Source: Nocardioides sp. SLBN-35
GTDB lineage: Bacteria > Actinomycetota > Actinomycetes > Propionibacteriales > Nocardioidaceae
DNA: 64,000 nt
Assembly: GCF_006715725.1 (NCBI RefSeq)
Contig: NZ_VFNU01000001.1
Span: 4,216,001-4,280,000, forward strand
Reading direction: 5' to 3'
Made by a program: the position numbers and the translations under genes. The notes beneath the pieces were generated by a model. The model searched no databases. It worked only from the letters and a program-made list of their open reading frames with translations, and had not been told where the DNA came from. Positions 33,393 to 41,850 of this stretch are shown in pieces; within the stretch, counting starts at the first letter, position 1, and the number at the start of each line of letters is the position of its first letter.

Positions 33393-35489
33393 CTAGCCCG
33401 CGAGGTCGAACTTCGTGCGCTTCTTCAAGAAGAGCGGCGCGCCGAGCTTCTTGGCCTTGACCTTCTCGACGGCGTACACCGAGCCGGTCGCCTTGTTGCG
33501 GACCACGACGACCTTGCCGCCGCTGGCCATCGGGCCGAGGCCGATCACCCAGTCGTAGCCGCTGAGGCCGGTCTTCATCGTCTTCGCCGGTGCCCACCCG
33601 CCTGGGAGGATGCCGGCGTAGAGCGAGAGCACGCTTCCGGCACGGACCAGCGCGTCCGGTGAGCCGTCCTTGTTCCAACGCCCCATCGGCACGAACCGCT
33701 TGCCCGGGACCTGGCCGGCGGCGGGGACCACGGAGAGGAAGCCGTTGACGCCGTTGCCCGGGTAGACCTGCATCTGGCCGCCCTTCGGCTGGCCCATCAG
33801 GTCCGGCAGCTTGTCGCCGGTGACGTCCCCGACCGCAGCGAGCATCTTGACGGTGGCGAAGGTCCCGGGCAGCACCTGCGCGGGCTGGAACATCCCGCCA
33901 CCGGCGCCGCGGAAGAGGACCGGGGCCTTGTCGGACTTGCGGATCGCCATCAGGTCGTTGAGCCCGTCGCCGTCCCAGTCGCCGACGCGCAGCACCTGCT
34001 TGGCCCACGGCGCCCAGACGTTGGTCTTCACGGCGGCACCGAGGACCCAGCTCCCACTGGACCTGTCGAGGTCGTGCAGCATCAGCCGGCCCGTCGACGC
34101 CTTGCGTACGACGATGTCCGGGTTGGCCGAGCCGACGTAGTTCCCGTTGAGCTGGCCGAGCAGTGCGCCCTGCTGCACCTGGGCCGCGATCGCCCGGATC
34201 GTCGGGATCTGCGCGTACAGGTACTTGCCCGGGCAGGCGGTCTTCCCGGCGTCACGGTGACCGCTGATCGCGGCGAAGGTGCCCTTGCCGACCTTCTGGC
34301 TCATCGACGCGGCGTCGACTCCCGACAGGGACAGCTTCCAGGCGAACAGCGCGCCGTACGCGTTGATCATCTCGGGCGTGGGCTGGGCGGTCTCGTAGTT
34401 CCCGATCGCGGACATCGCGAAGGAGTAGTCGTTGTAGCCGAGGGTGTGGGCGCCGACGACCGGCTTGTCGATGCCACCGGCGCGCCCCTCCCAGATCCGG
34501 CCGAACCGGTCGACGAGGAAGTTGTAGCCGATGTCGGACCAGCCGCGGGTCTTGACGTGGTACTTCCAGATGCCGCGCAGGATCGCCGGCACTTCCTCGG
34601 GCGTGTAGTCGTTGGCGTTCACCGTGTGGTGCACGAAGCCGGCGCTGATGGTGCCGTACTTCGGCTTGTAGCTCGCGTCCTCCGGGGCACCCCACTGGGC
34701 CCGCGAGTAGATCTGCGGCTGCGGCGCGGCGGTCGAGGCCGCCTGCATCGCGATCGCGCCGTCGGTCCCGGGCCGCGCGCTCTCCTCGCCCGAGGTCGCG
34801 GCGGACGCGCCGGAGGTGAGGGCGGGGCCCTGCTTGGCGGTGGCGGCCGGCGTACCGGGGTCGATCACGGCGACCTGGAGGTCGGCCGGCGCGGCGTCGG
34901 TCGTCTCGACCTTGACCTGGACCTGGTCGACGTCTCCGACCAGGACCGCCTCGGTGCCGGGGCGCGAGCGCTGTCCCTCCTCGCTGTCGGGGTCGGGCCC
35001 GTGCTCGTCGTGGTAGTCGGCGGCCGTCCAGTCGCTCCAGGTGTCGCCGGTGCGGGTGCGCACGTCGACGGTGATCCCGTCCTCGGGGACCGCGACGCCG
35101 TGCGCCCAGGTCACACCGACCGTGCCGTAGCCCTGGACGGGCAGTGCGTCGCTGGTGACCTTGTCACCGCCGTCGGCCAGCTCCTTCACGCTGCCGTGCA
35201 GCGTGACCCGGCCGCTGACGCCGTTCGGCGTCGGGGTCAGCGCGTACGACGTGACGGTCGGGTCGACGGTCGCGGTCGGCACCGTCAGCGGCGTGGTCGC
35301 GGCCTGCAGGCTGACCGCGCCGGGCACGGGCGTGCCGCCCGGCTCGGCGGGGCGGACCTCCATGGTCACGGTGCGTGCGGCGGGCGTGAGGACGGCGACG
35401 ACGACAGCCAGGGCCAGCGCCTGCTGGCACAGCGTCACGAACCGGCTCCGCCGGGTGTGCTCGGGGATCTCCGTGGGGTACGGCGACAT
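33393..35489 (-). CDS. Secreted peptidoglycan amidase (PGRP domain) with FG-GAP repeats
   Basis: 698 aa. Signal or anchor helix at 20-40, a beta-rich N-terminal region (45-235), and an Amidase_2/PGRP domain (about 255-430) with zinc ligands in GFVHHTVN and SGHRDAGKTACPG and the GYNFLVDRFGRIWEGRAGG core. Three FG-GAP/VCBS-like repeats end it (VGDWDGDGLNDLMAIR, VGDVTGDKLPDLMGQ, GRWNKDGSPDALVRAG). It would cut the N-acetylmuramoyl-L-Ala bond in peptidoglycan outside the cell; the propeller may bind wall polymer. The neighbouring galactan genes fit a role in envelope remodelling. Confidence 0.92.
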   Translation of the reverse strand: MSPYPTEIPEHTRRSRFVTLCQQALALAVVVAVLTPAARTVTMEVRPAEPGGTPVPGAVSLQAATTPLTVPTATVDPTVTSYALTPTPNGVSGRVTLHGSVKELADGGDKVTSDALPVQGYGTVGVTWAHGVAVPEDGITVDVRTRTGDTWSDWTAADYHDEHGPDPDSEEGQRSRPGTEAVLVGDVDQVQVKVETTDAAPADLQVAVIDPGTPAATAKQGPALTSGASAATSGEESARPGTDGAIAMQAASTAAPQPQIYSRAQWGAPEDASYKPKYGTISAGFVHHTVNANDYTPEEVPAILRGIWKYHVKTRGWSDIGYNFLVDRFGRIWEGRAGGIDKPVVGAHTLGYNDYSFAMSAIGNYETAQPTPEMINAYGALFAWKLSLSGVDAASMSQKVGKGTFAAISGHRDAGKTACPGKYLYAQIPTIRAIAAQVQQGALLGQLNGNYVGSANPDIVVRKASTGRLMLHDLDRSSGSWVLGAAVKTNVWAPWAKQVLRVGDWDGDGLNDLMAIRKSDKAPVLFRGAGGGMFQPAQVLPGTFATVKMLAAVGDVTGDKLPDLMGQPKGGQMQVYPGNGVNGFLSVVPAAGQVPGKRFVPMGRWNKDGSPDALVRAGSVLSLYAGILPGGWAPAKTMKTGLSGYDWVIGLGPMASGGKVVVVRNKATGSVYAVEKVKAKKLGAPLFLKKRTKFDLAG

Positions 35490-35520
35490 GGTTCTGCTCC
35501 AGACGTGTGTGCGGGGAAGG

Positions 35521-35656
35521 TGTCACACGAGTAGCAACTTTCACATGCGTCACACGCGTTGGGAAGAGATCGTGAGTAACTACAATCATGTAATTTCCAC
35601 TCGACACGCCGGTCGCATGCAAATTTGTAGATCGGCCCCGGGCAGGGGTATCTGAG
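35521..35656 (-). promoter_or_regulatory. A+T-rich upstream region of the amidase gene with repeated TCACA half-sites
   Basis: The 178 bp between the amidase start and the next terminator are markedly A+T-rich for this genome. Plus-strand TCACA occurs at 35523, 35541 and 35550 within GTGTCACACG, TTTCACATG and GTCACACG, which recalls CRP-family half-sites. A clear -35/-10 pair could not be fixed. Confidence 0.4.
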
Positions 35657-35667
35657 CCCGCAACGAC

Positions 35668-35706
35668 GAACGCCCGTGGTCCCCTTGCGGGTGACCACGG
35701 GCGTTC
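35668..35706 (-). terminator. Terminator of the galactan export operon
   Basis: Perfect 14-bp stem GAACGCCCGTGGTC / GACCACGGGCGTTC with an 11-nt loop, 21 bp after the stop of the ABC ATPase gene. Confidence 0.9.
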
Positions 35707-35727
35707 AACGGGCGGCGCGCCCGCCGC

Positions 35728-36495
35728 TCAGATGTCGTTGGCGAGCGACTCGTCGTCGATGTCGTCGTCCTCGTCGTAGCGCAGGTAGTGGACGGCCTCG
35801 ACAGGGTCGCCGTCGAAGCCGAGGCGGCCCTTCTCCAGGACGAGCACGCGCTCGCACATCTTGATGACCGACTCCGGCGAGTGGCTGACGTAGAAGAGGG
35901 TGCGGTCGCCGCTGTTGCGGATCTCGCGCATCTTCCTCATGCACTTCACCCGGAAGGGCTTGTCGCCGACGGCCAGCACCTCGTCGGCGAGGAAGATGTC
36001 GGAGTCGACGTGGATCGCGATCGCGAAGCCCAGGCGCGCCTTCTGGCCCGACGAGTAGTGCCCCACCGGTCCGTCGAGGGTGGCACCGAGGTCGGCGAAC
36101 TCGACGATGTCGTCGAACTTGCGGCTGATCTCGGGACCGGTCATGCCGAGGATGGCGGCGTTGAGGTAGAGGTTCTCGCGGCCGGTGAGCTGGTTGTGGA
36201 AGCCGGCGCCCGTCGCGATCAGGCCGGCGATGCGTCCCCGGGTGAGGATGGTGCCCTCGTCGGGTCGCATGACGCCGTTGATCATCTTGAGCAGCGTGCT
36301 CTTCCCGGAGCCGTTGAGGCCCATGATGCCGACGGACTCCCCGCGCTCGACCGTGAACGAGACGTCGTCGACGGCACGGAAGGTCTCCGTGGTCTGGCGT
36401 CCCTTGGCCTTGGCGACCGCGACCTCCTTGAAGGTGCGGTGGTAGCGCAACGTGAAGTACTTGGTGGCGTTCTCCACCACGATCGACTTGGCCAT
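35728..36495 (-). CDS. Polysaccharide ABC exporter ATPase (Wzt/RfbE type)
   Basis: 255 aa. Walker A GLNGSGKST, signature YSSGQKAR, Walker B IFLADEVLAVGD and the H-loop region (VSHSPESV) are all present. The start (KSIVVENATKYFTLRYHRTF) and the Gly-rich export gate are typical of Wzt/TagH-like ATPases. The C-terminal sugar-binding domain of some Wzt proteins is absent, as in the mycobacterial Rv3781 homologue. It pairs with the permease one base upstream and likely flips a lipid-linked galactan across the membrane. Confidence 0.93.
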   Translation of the reverse strand: MAKSIVVENATKYFTLRYHRTFKEVAVAKAKGRQTTETFRAVDDVSFTVERGESVGIMGLNGSGKSTLLKMINGVMRPDEGTILTRGRIAGLIATGAGFHNQLTGRENLYLNAAILGMTGPEISRKFDDIVEFADLGATLDGPVGHYSSGQKARLGFAIAIHVDSDIFLADEVLAVGDKPFRVKCMRKMREIRNSGDRTLFYVSHSPESVIKMCERVLVLEKGRLGFDGDPVEAVHYLRYDEDDDIDDESLANDI

Positions 36496-36496
36496 G

Positions 36497-37384
36497 TCAG
36501 AGGCGCTCCGGGATCTTGTTCTCGAGCCGGCTGAAGACGTACTGGGCGAGGCAGAGGATCAGCGCCGCGACGGCCACGATCAGCACACCGTTCAGCAGCA
36601 GGTTGTCGGGCATCGCGGCGACAGCCTTGTGCTTCTGGTCGTCGACCGTGCCGACCCAGAAGGCCCGCTGGAAGAGGAGTACGGCGTCGGCCAGCGGGTT
36701 GTAGAGGTAGTACTGGGCGAAGCGACCGAAGCGGTCGTCGACCATCGCGTAGGAGTACATCATCGGCACGCCCCAGCGGACGAAGTTGTTGAAGACGCTG
36801 ACGATGTTGCCGAAGTCGTTGAAGAAGACGTTGGCCGCACTGAAGAAGAGTGCTCCGGACAGGCCGAGCAGTCCGCAGATCAACAGGCCGAGCAGGAGCG
36901 CGACCAGGTCGACCGGCTCGGGCGTCCAGCCCGACAGGAGCGACGCGACGATCAGGATCACGATCTGCGGCAGGACGTGGTAGAGCGAGACCAGCATCGT
37001 GGCGACGGGGAACATCTCGCGCGGCATGGCCATCTTCACCACCAGGGCACGGTTGCGCACGATGGACCGGGTGCCCGCGCCGAAGGTCTCGGTGAAGAAG
37101 TGCACCACGGTCAGGCCGGCGAACAGGTGGATCGCGAAGTTCGGGATGTCCGCGTGCAGGTTGAAGATGAACCCGACGACGAAGTAGTAGATGCAGAACT
37201 GCGTGAGCGGATTGATGTAGGACCACAGCAGCCCCAGGAACGAGCCCTGGTAGCGGGCACTGATCTCGCGTCGCACCAGCAGGGTCAACAGGTAGCGCCG
37301 GCGCATGACGCCGATCAGGCCGTTGTCCGAGGACGGCGGCCGCAGCGGCGGCAGACCCGCCTCGTCGTCGGAGATCGCGGTCAT
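36497..37384 (-). CDS. Polysaccharide ABC exporter permease (Wzm/RfbD type)
   Basis: 295 aa. ABC2-type permease with six membrane helices; the signature LLTLLVRREISARYQGSFLG and LLWSYINPLTQFCIYYFVVG is that of Wzm/RfbD. The N-terminus is cytoplasmic (SDDEAGLPPLRPPSSDNGLI). The start overlaps the glfT2 stop (ATGA) and the gene ends one base before the ATPase gene, so it belongs to one operon for galactofuranan synthesis and export (compare Rv3783). Confidence 0.93.
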   Translation of the reverse strand: MTAISDDEAGLPPLRPPSSDNGLIGVMRRRYLLTLLVRREISARYQGSFLGLLWSYINPLTQFCIYYFVVGFIFNLHADIPNFAIHLFAGLTVVHFFTETFGAGTRSIVRNRALVVKMAMPREMFPVATMLVSLYHVLPQIVILIVASLLSGWTPEPVDLVALLLGLLICGLLGLSGALFFSAANVFFNDFGNIVSVFNNFVRWGVPMMYSYAMVDDRFGRFAQYYLYNPLADAVLLFQRAFWVGTVDDQKHKAVAAMPDNLLLNGVLIVAVAALILCLAQYVFSRLENKIPERL

Positions 37385-39423
37385 CGGTCCTCCCCCTCGG
37401 TCCACGGAGCGAATGTCTTCTCCCAGGTGTCGGGCGAGGTGATGTCGCCGAGCGCCGAGCGGTACTGCTCGGCGATCTCGTCCCAGTCGCGCCGGAACCG
37501 GTTGTGGAGCTGGACGGTACGACGCACGAGCGCCTTGTAGCGCTCGCGGTCGCGCTGGTAGAGCGCGGCCGAGGTGCCGTCGTTCATGGAGACCACCGCA
37601 GAGTCGAAGCCCGCGATCCGGTACCACTTCGCGTCCATCGCGCGGATCTCGACCTCGGGGAACTCGCGGGACAGCTCGCGCGGCTTCTTCAGCTGGCGGA
37701 TCGGCGCGAGTCCGGCGGTGATCACCTTGGAGAGGCGGCCGGGGACGTCGCTGAGGTCCTTGCCCTTGCGCGGCGGCTTCTCGCGCCGTACGGGCGGGAA
37801 GTCGTCGGGGTCGGCGTGCAGCTGGGCGTCGGAGAACTGCAAGCGGGCGGCGTTGACCTCGCCGAGGCGGGTGCCGAGCATGCCGTGCAGGCCCTGCGGG
37901 CCGGCGAGGACGTCCTCGAGCGCCTGGATCCGCAGCTCCACCGTGGAGTACTGCATGGACACCAGGTGGGCCAGGTCGAACGCGAAGCTCTCCTGGAGCA
38001 GCCGGCCACCGCGCGGGTAGCCGGAGTGCAGCAGCGCCGCGACGAACCGGTTGCGCTGGTGGAAGTAGGCCTGCCAGTCGAGGGCGTCGTTCTTGTCGGT
38101 CCACGGCACGTGCCAGACCGCGGCGCCCGGGAAGGTGACGGTGGGTACGCCGGCCGCCTTGGCGCGCAGGCCGTACTCGGAGTCGTCCCACTTGATGAAC
38201 AGGGGCAGCGAGAGGCCGATGTCCTCGAGCACCTGGCGCGGGATCATGCACATGAACCAGCCGTTGAAGTCGACGTCCTGGCGCTTGTGCAGCCACCGGG
38301 CGGAGCGCAGGTTGCGGGCGCCGAAGTCCCAGTCCTGGAAGCCGTCCCTGGGCGACATCCACCAGAACCGGTAGGGCTGGACGATCTCGCCGAAGCTGTG
38401 CAGCCGGCTCTTCGCATAGAGGCTGAACATGTGGCCGCCGACGATCGTCGGGCGCTTGGCGAGGTCGCCGAAGGTGACCGCGCGGATGATGCCCTCGGGC
38501 TCGCAGACGACGTCGTCGTCCATCATCATCGCGTACGTCGCGGTGCCCTTGCGGACCGACTCGAGCTGCCCGCGGGCGTAGCCGCCCGAACCGCCCAGGT
38601 TGCCCTGCTGGATCACCTTCAGCCGGCCCTCGAGGCCGGCCTCGGCGGCGGGGAAGAACTCGCTGTCGCGGACCAGCTGGGTGCCCTGCTCCATCACGAA
38701 GACGGTGTCGAGGTACGGCAGCAGCTCGGCGGTGCCGAGCTGGCCGAGCAGCTTGGCGCAGAAGTCGGGGCGGTTCATGGTGGTGATCGCCAGGTCGACG
38801 GTGCCGTGCCCTTGATGACGCAGTCGGTCGGCCGGGACGGCGGCATGCCACTCAGCGGACTCGACGGTCACGTCGCCGTGGCCGGCCACGACGTCGTACC
38901 AGTACCAGCCGCCGTCGATGAACGGGCCGAGCGGCAGCTCGAAGGTCAGCGTGGTCGGGCCCTCGGCCTCGGTGACCCCGCTGTCGACCTTCTGCTGGCG
39001 GCCGTTGGCCATCGACTTGTTGACGATCACGGTCGCGCCGGAGCCGCGGACCGTGACCGTCAGCGTCACCGCGTCGACGATGCTCCAGCGCCGCCAGTAG
39101 CTGGCGGGGAAGGCGTTGAAGTAGGTGCCGAAGGAGACCTTCTCCCCCGACGGCACGAGCACGGCCGTGCGGGTGAGCACCTGGTCGGGGCGGACCGTGC
39201 GGCCGGTCGCGGTCTTCTGCCGGATCGAGGCGTTGTTGAGCTCCTTGGCCGCCCGCGAGCCGCCGACGACGTACTTGTCCTCGTCGAGGTTCGGCTCCTC
39301 GCAGTCGAGGTAGAGCGGCAGGACGTCCGGGTCGGTGTCCAGCGGCAGGATCTGGCGCTGCAACAGCCGCTGCACCGTCCCCGAGCTGGTTGAGCCGGTT
39401 GAGCCTGTCGAGACCGTGCTCAT
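37381..39423 (-). CDS. glfT2: GlfT2-like galactofuranosyltransferase
   Basis: 680 aa. N-terminal beta-sandwich (about 15-200: LQRQILPLDTDPDVLPLYLD, SFGTYFNAFPASYWRRWS), GT-A domain (about 205-450) with TTMNRPDFC, the metal motif MMMDDDV and WHVPWTDKNDALDWQAYFHQ, then a C-terminal helical region that forms the tetramer in GlfT2. It adds alternating beta-1,5 and beta-1,6 Galf residues from UDP-Galf. The first 16 residues (STVSTGSTGSTSS) come from GGCTCAACC-type repeat DNA and are probably dispensable. Overlaps both neighbours by ATGA. Confidence 0.94.
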   Translation of the reverse strand: MSTVSTGSTGSTSSGTVQRLLQRQILPLDTDPDVLPLYLDCEEPNLDEDKYVVGGSRAAKELNNASIRQKTATGRTVRPDQVLTRTAVLVPSGEKVSFGTYFNAFPASYWRRWSIVDAVTLTVTVRGSGATVIVNKSMANGRQQKVDSGVTEAEGPTTLTFELPLGPFIDGGWYWYDVVAGHGDVTVESAEWHAAVPADRLRHQGHGTVDLAITTMNRPDFCAKLLGQLGTAELLPYLDTVFVMEQGTQLVRDSEFFPAAEAGLEGRLKVIQQGNLGGSGGYARGQLESVRKGTATYAMMMDDDVVCEPEGIIRAVTFGDLAKRPTIVGGHMFSLYAKSRLHSFGEIVQPYRFWWMSPRDGFQDWDFGARNLRSARWLHKRQDVDFNGWFMCMIPRQVLEDIGLSLPLFIKWDDSEYGLRAKAAGVPTVTFPGAAVWHVPWTDKNDALDWQAYFHQRNRFVAALLHSGYPRGGRLLQESFAFDLAHLVSMQYSTVELRIQALEDVLAGPQGLHGMLGTRLGEVNAARLQFSDAQLHADPDDFPPVRREKPPRKGKDLSDVPGRLSKVITAGLAPIRQLKKPRELSREFPEVEIRAMDAKWYRIAGFDSAVVSMNDGTSAALYQRDRERYKALVRRTVQLHNRFRRDWDEIAEQYRSALGDITSPDTWEKTFAPWTEGEDR

Positions 39424-40622
39424 GCGTCCACCCCACCGCTCTTGAGCTCGGCGCCCTCGGCGAAGTGCGGCCGGAGCGTGTTGTCGTACATGGACAGCGC
39501 GGAGGCGATGGCCATGTGCATGTCGAGGTACTTGTAGGTGCCGAGCCGGCCGCCGAAGAGCACCATCGGCTCCCGCTCGGCGAGGTCGCGGTACTTGAGC
39601 AGCTTCTCGCGGTCCTCGGCGGTGTTGACCGGGTAGTAGGGCTCGTCGGTCTCCTCGGCGAACCGGCTGTACTCCCGCACGATCACGGTCTTGCCCGCGG
39701 GGTAGTCCCGCTCGGGGTGGAAGTGCTTGAACTCGTGGATCCGGGTGAAGTCGACGTCGGGGTCGGGGTAGTTCATCACCGAGCAGCCCTGGAAGTCGTC
39801 GACGTCGAGCACCTCGGGCACCAGGTCGACGGTGCGCCACGAGAGGCGACCCTCGCTGTTGTGGAAGTACTCGTCGACCGGACCGGTGTAGACGATCGGG
39901 ACCTTGCCCTTGTAGCGCTCGGCGACCCCGTCGGCCAGGAAGTCGGTGTCGAGCACGACCTCGATGTTCGGGTGGTCGGCCATCTTCGCCAGCCAGGCGG
40001 CGTACCCGTCGGTGGGCAGGCCCTCGTACTTGTCGTTGAAGTAGCGGTTGTCGTAGTTGTAGCGGACCGGGAGCCGGCTGATGATGTCGGCCGAGAGCTC
40101 CTCGGGCGAGGTCTGCCACTGCTTGGCGGTGTAGTGGGCGATGAACGCCTCGTAGAGCGGGCGGCCGATGAGGGAGATGCCCTTCTCGACGAAGTTCTCC
40201 GGCTCCTTGTCGCCCAGCTCGCCGGCCTGCTCCTTGATCAGGGCCCGCGCCTGGTCGGGCGTGTACGCCGCGTCGAAGAACTGGTTGATGGTGCCCAGGT
40301 TGATCGGCAGCGGGTAGACCTGCTGGTCGTGCGTCGAGTAGACGCGGTGCTGGTAGCCGGTGAAGGTCGTGAACCGGTTGACGTACTCCCACACCCGCTC
40401 GTTGCTGGTGTGGAACAGGTGGGCGCCGTACTTGTGCACCTCGATGCCGGTCTGCGGCTCCGGCTCGCTGTAGGCGTTGCCGCCCAGGTGGGAGCGGCGC
40501 TCGATGACCAGGACCTTCAGTCCGAGGTCGTTGGCGCAGCGCTCGGCAACGGTCAGGCCGAAGAATCCGGAGCCGACGACGACCAGATCGGGGAGGTCGG
40601 GGTTCGACGAGGTGAGAGACAC
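39420..40622 (-). CDS. glf: UDP-galactopyranose mutase
   Basis: 400 aa from GTG 40622, matching the usual length (about 399 in M. tuberculosis). FAD-binding LVVVGSGFFGLTVAERCAND, the substrate blocks GAHLFHTSNERVWEYVNRFT and NYPDPDVDFTRIHEFKHF, and the C-terminal FGGRLGTYKYLDMHMAIASA are conserved. It converts UDP-Galp to UDP-Galf with reduced FAD and supplies GlfT2. First gene of the glf-glfT2-Wzm-Wzt operon; divergent from the PAP2 gene. Confidence 0.97.
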   Translation of the reverse strand: MSLTSSNPDLPDLVVVGSGFFGLTVAERCANDLGLKVLVIERRSHLGGNAYSEPEPQTGIEVHKYGAHLFHTSNERVWEYVNRFTTFTGYQHRVYSTHDQQVYPLPINLGTINQFFDAAYTPDQARALIKEQAGELGDKEPENFVEKGISLIGRPLYEAFIAHYTAKQWQTSPEELSADIISRLPVRYNYDNRYFNDKYEGLPTDGYAAWLAKMADHPNIEVVLDTDFLADGVAERYKGKVPIVYTGPVDEYFHNSEGRLSWRTVDLVPEVLDVDDFQGCSVMNYPDPDVDFTRIHEFKHFHPERDYPAGKTVIVREYSRFAEETDEPYYPVNTAEDREKLLKYRDLAEREPMVLFGGRLGTYKYLDMHMAIASALSMYDNTLRPHFAEGAELKSGGVDA

Positions 40623-40719
40623 GATCGGTGAGTTTACGGACCCGCCGCCCGGTTCCCCATTCGGACGCGCGGCCATGCCCTGTTCACCCATTGGGGGAGG
40701 TGACGAATATCCTGTTCTG

Positions 40720-41850
40720 GTGTACACCCACCACTCGACCGGACGCGGCGCGCCATCCTTTGCCCTTGCCTGGCTCGCCGGCCTCGGTCTGGCCGTCGCC
40801 ACGGTGGCGTTCTCCAGGTTCGAGAACATCCCGATCGAGGACCCCGACAGCCTGATCCCGGGCTACATCCGGTTCCCCGCGATCGTCCTGGGAGCCATCG
40901 CGCTCGACGTGGTCCCCCACACCTTCATGGCCGCCGGCCGCCCGGGCACCGGCTGGCTGCGCCGCATCCGCACCGCGTTCCGCACGGTGATGCGGGAGCG
41001 CTGGCCGCTGACGCACTGGAAGTTCGCGCTCAACGGCGTGATCGCCTGGTACCTGTGCTACGCGGCGTTCCGCAACGTGAAGAGCATGGCGCCGTTCGTG
41101 CACGAGAAGATCTATGACGACCCACTGGCGGCGATCGACAGGTTCCTGTTCGCCGGACACGACCCGGCCGCCGTCCTGCACGCCTGGTTCGGCACCGGCA
41201 TCGCCGCCCACTTCTTCTCGTCGGTCTACATCGTGTGGATCGCCCTGGTCCCGGTGTCGATCGCGATCGCCCTCGTCTGGACCCGGCAGACGCGCGCCGG
41301 TGAGTGGTACGTCACGGCGGTCGCGGTCGACTGGGCGCTGGGCGCCCTGCTCTACGTGCTGGTCCCGACCGTCGGCCCGATCTACTCCGACAGCAGCACC
41401 TTCGCGGACCTGCCCGAGACGTATGTGAGCAAGCTCGCGGACTCGATGTGGGACGACCGGGTCAACACGCTGGCCACCCACGGCGAGTCCGGCCTGCAGA
41501 CGATCGCCGCGTTCGCGTCGCTGCACGTCGGCATCATGATGACGATCTGCCTCATCGTGCAGGCGGTCAAGCTGGCCCGCTGGGTGCGGATCAGCGCGTG
41601 GACCTTCTTCGGCCTGACCGTGCTCGCGACCGTCTACCTGGGCTGGCACTTCTTCGTCGACGTGATCGCCGGTGCCGCGCTGGGCGCGTTCGCCGTGTGG
41701 ATCGCCGGCATCGCCACCGGCAACCGGGTCGGCCTGCGGGTGCGGCTGGTGCCCGAGGTCAGCGAGCCGGAAGAGAGCGCATCCGCCACCCATCCCGGAG
41801 CGCTCGCGTCACGTTCGATGCCTCTGCCCGACCACCCCGCAGCGGACTGA
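40720..41850 (+). CDS. PAP2-superfamily membrane phosphatase
   Basis: 376 aa from GTG 40720. Six or more membrane helices. Phosphatase motifs are FASLHVGIMMT (PSGH-like) and YLGWHFFVDVIAG (His/Asp pair), the pattern of the PAP2_3/inositolphosphotransferase branch. It likely removes a phosphate from a polyprenyl or lipid-linked intermediate, in line with its place beside galactan genes. The C-terminus (PEESASATHPGALASRSM) is soluble and its last 92 bp overlap the convergent glycosyltransferase gene. Confidence 0.88.
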   Translation: MYTHHSTGRGAPSFALAWLAGLGLAVATVAFSRFENIPIEDPDSLIPGYIRFPAIVLGAIALDVVPHTFMAAGRPGTGWLRRIRTAFRTVMRERWPLTHWKFALNGVIAWYLCYAAFRNVKSMAPFVHEKIYDDPLAAIDRFLFAGHDPAAVLHAWFGTGIAAHFFSSVYIVWIALVPVSIAIALVWTRQTRAGEWYVTAVAVDWALGALLYVLVPTVGPIYSDSSTFADLPETYVSKLADSMWDDRVNTLATHGESGLQTIAAFASLHVGIMMTICLIVQAVKLARWVRISAWTFFGLTVLATVYLGWHFFVDVIAGAALGAFAVWIAGIATGNRVGLRVRLVPEVSEPEESASATHPGALASRSMPLPDHPAAD

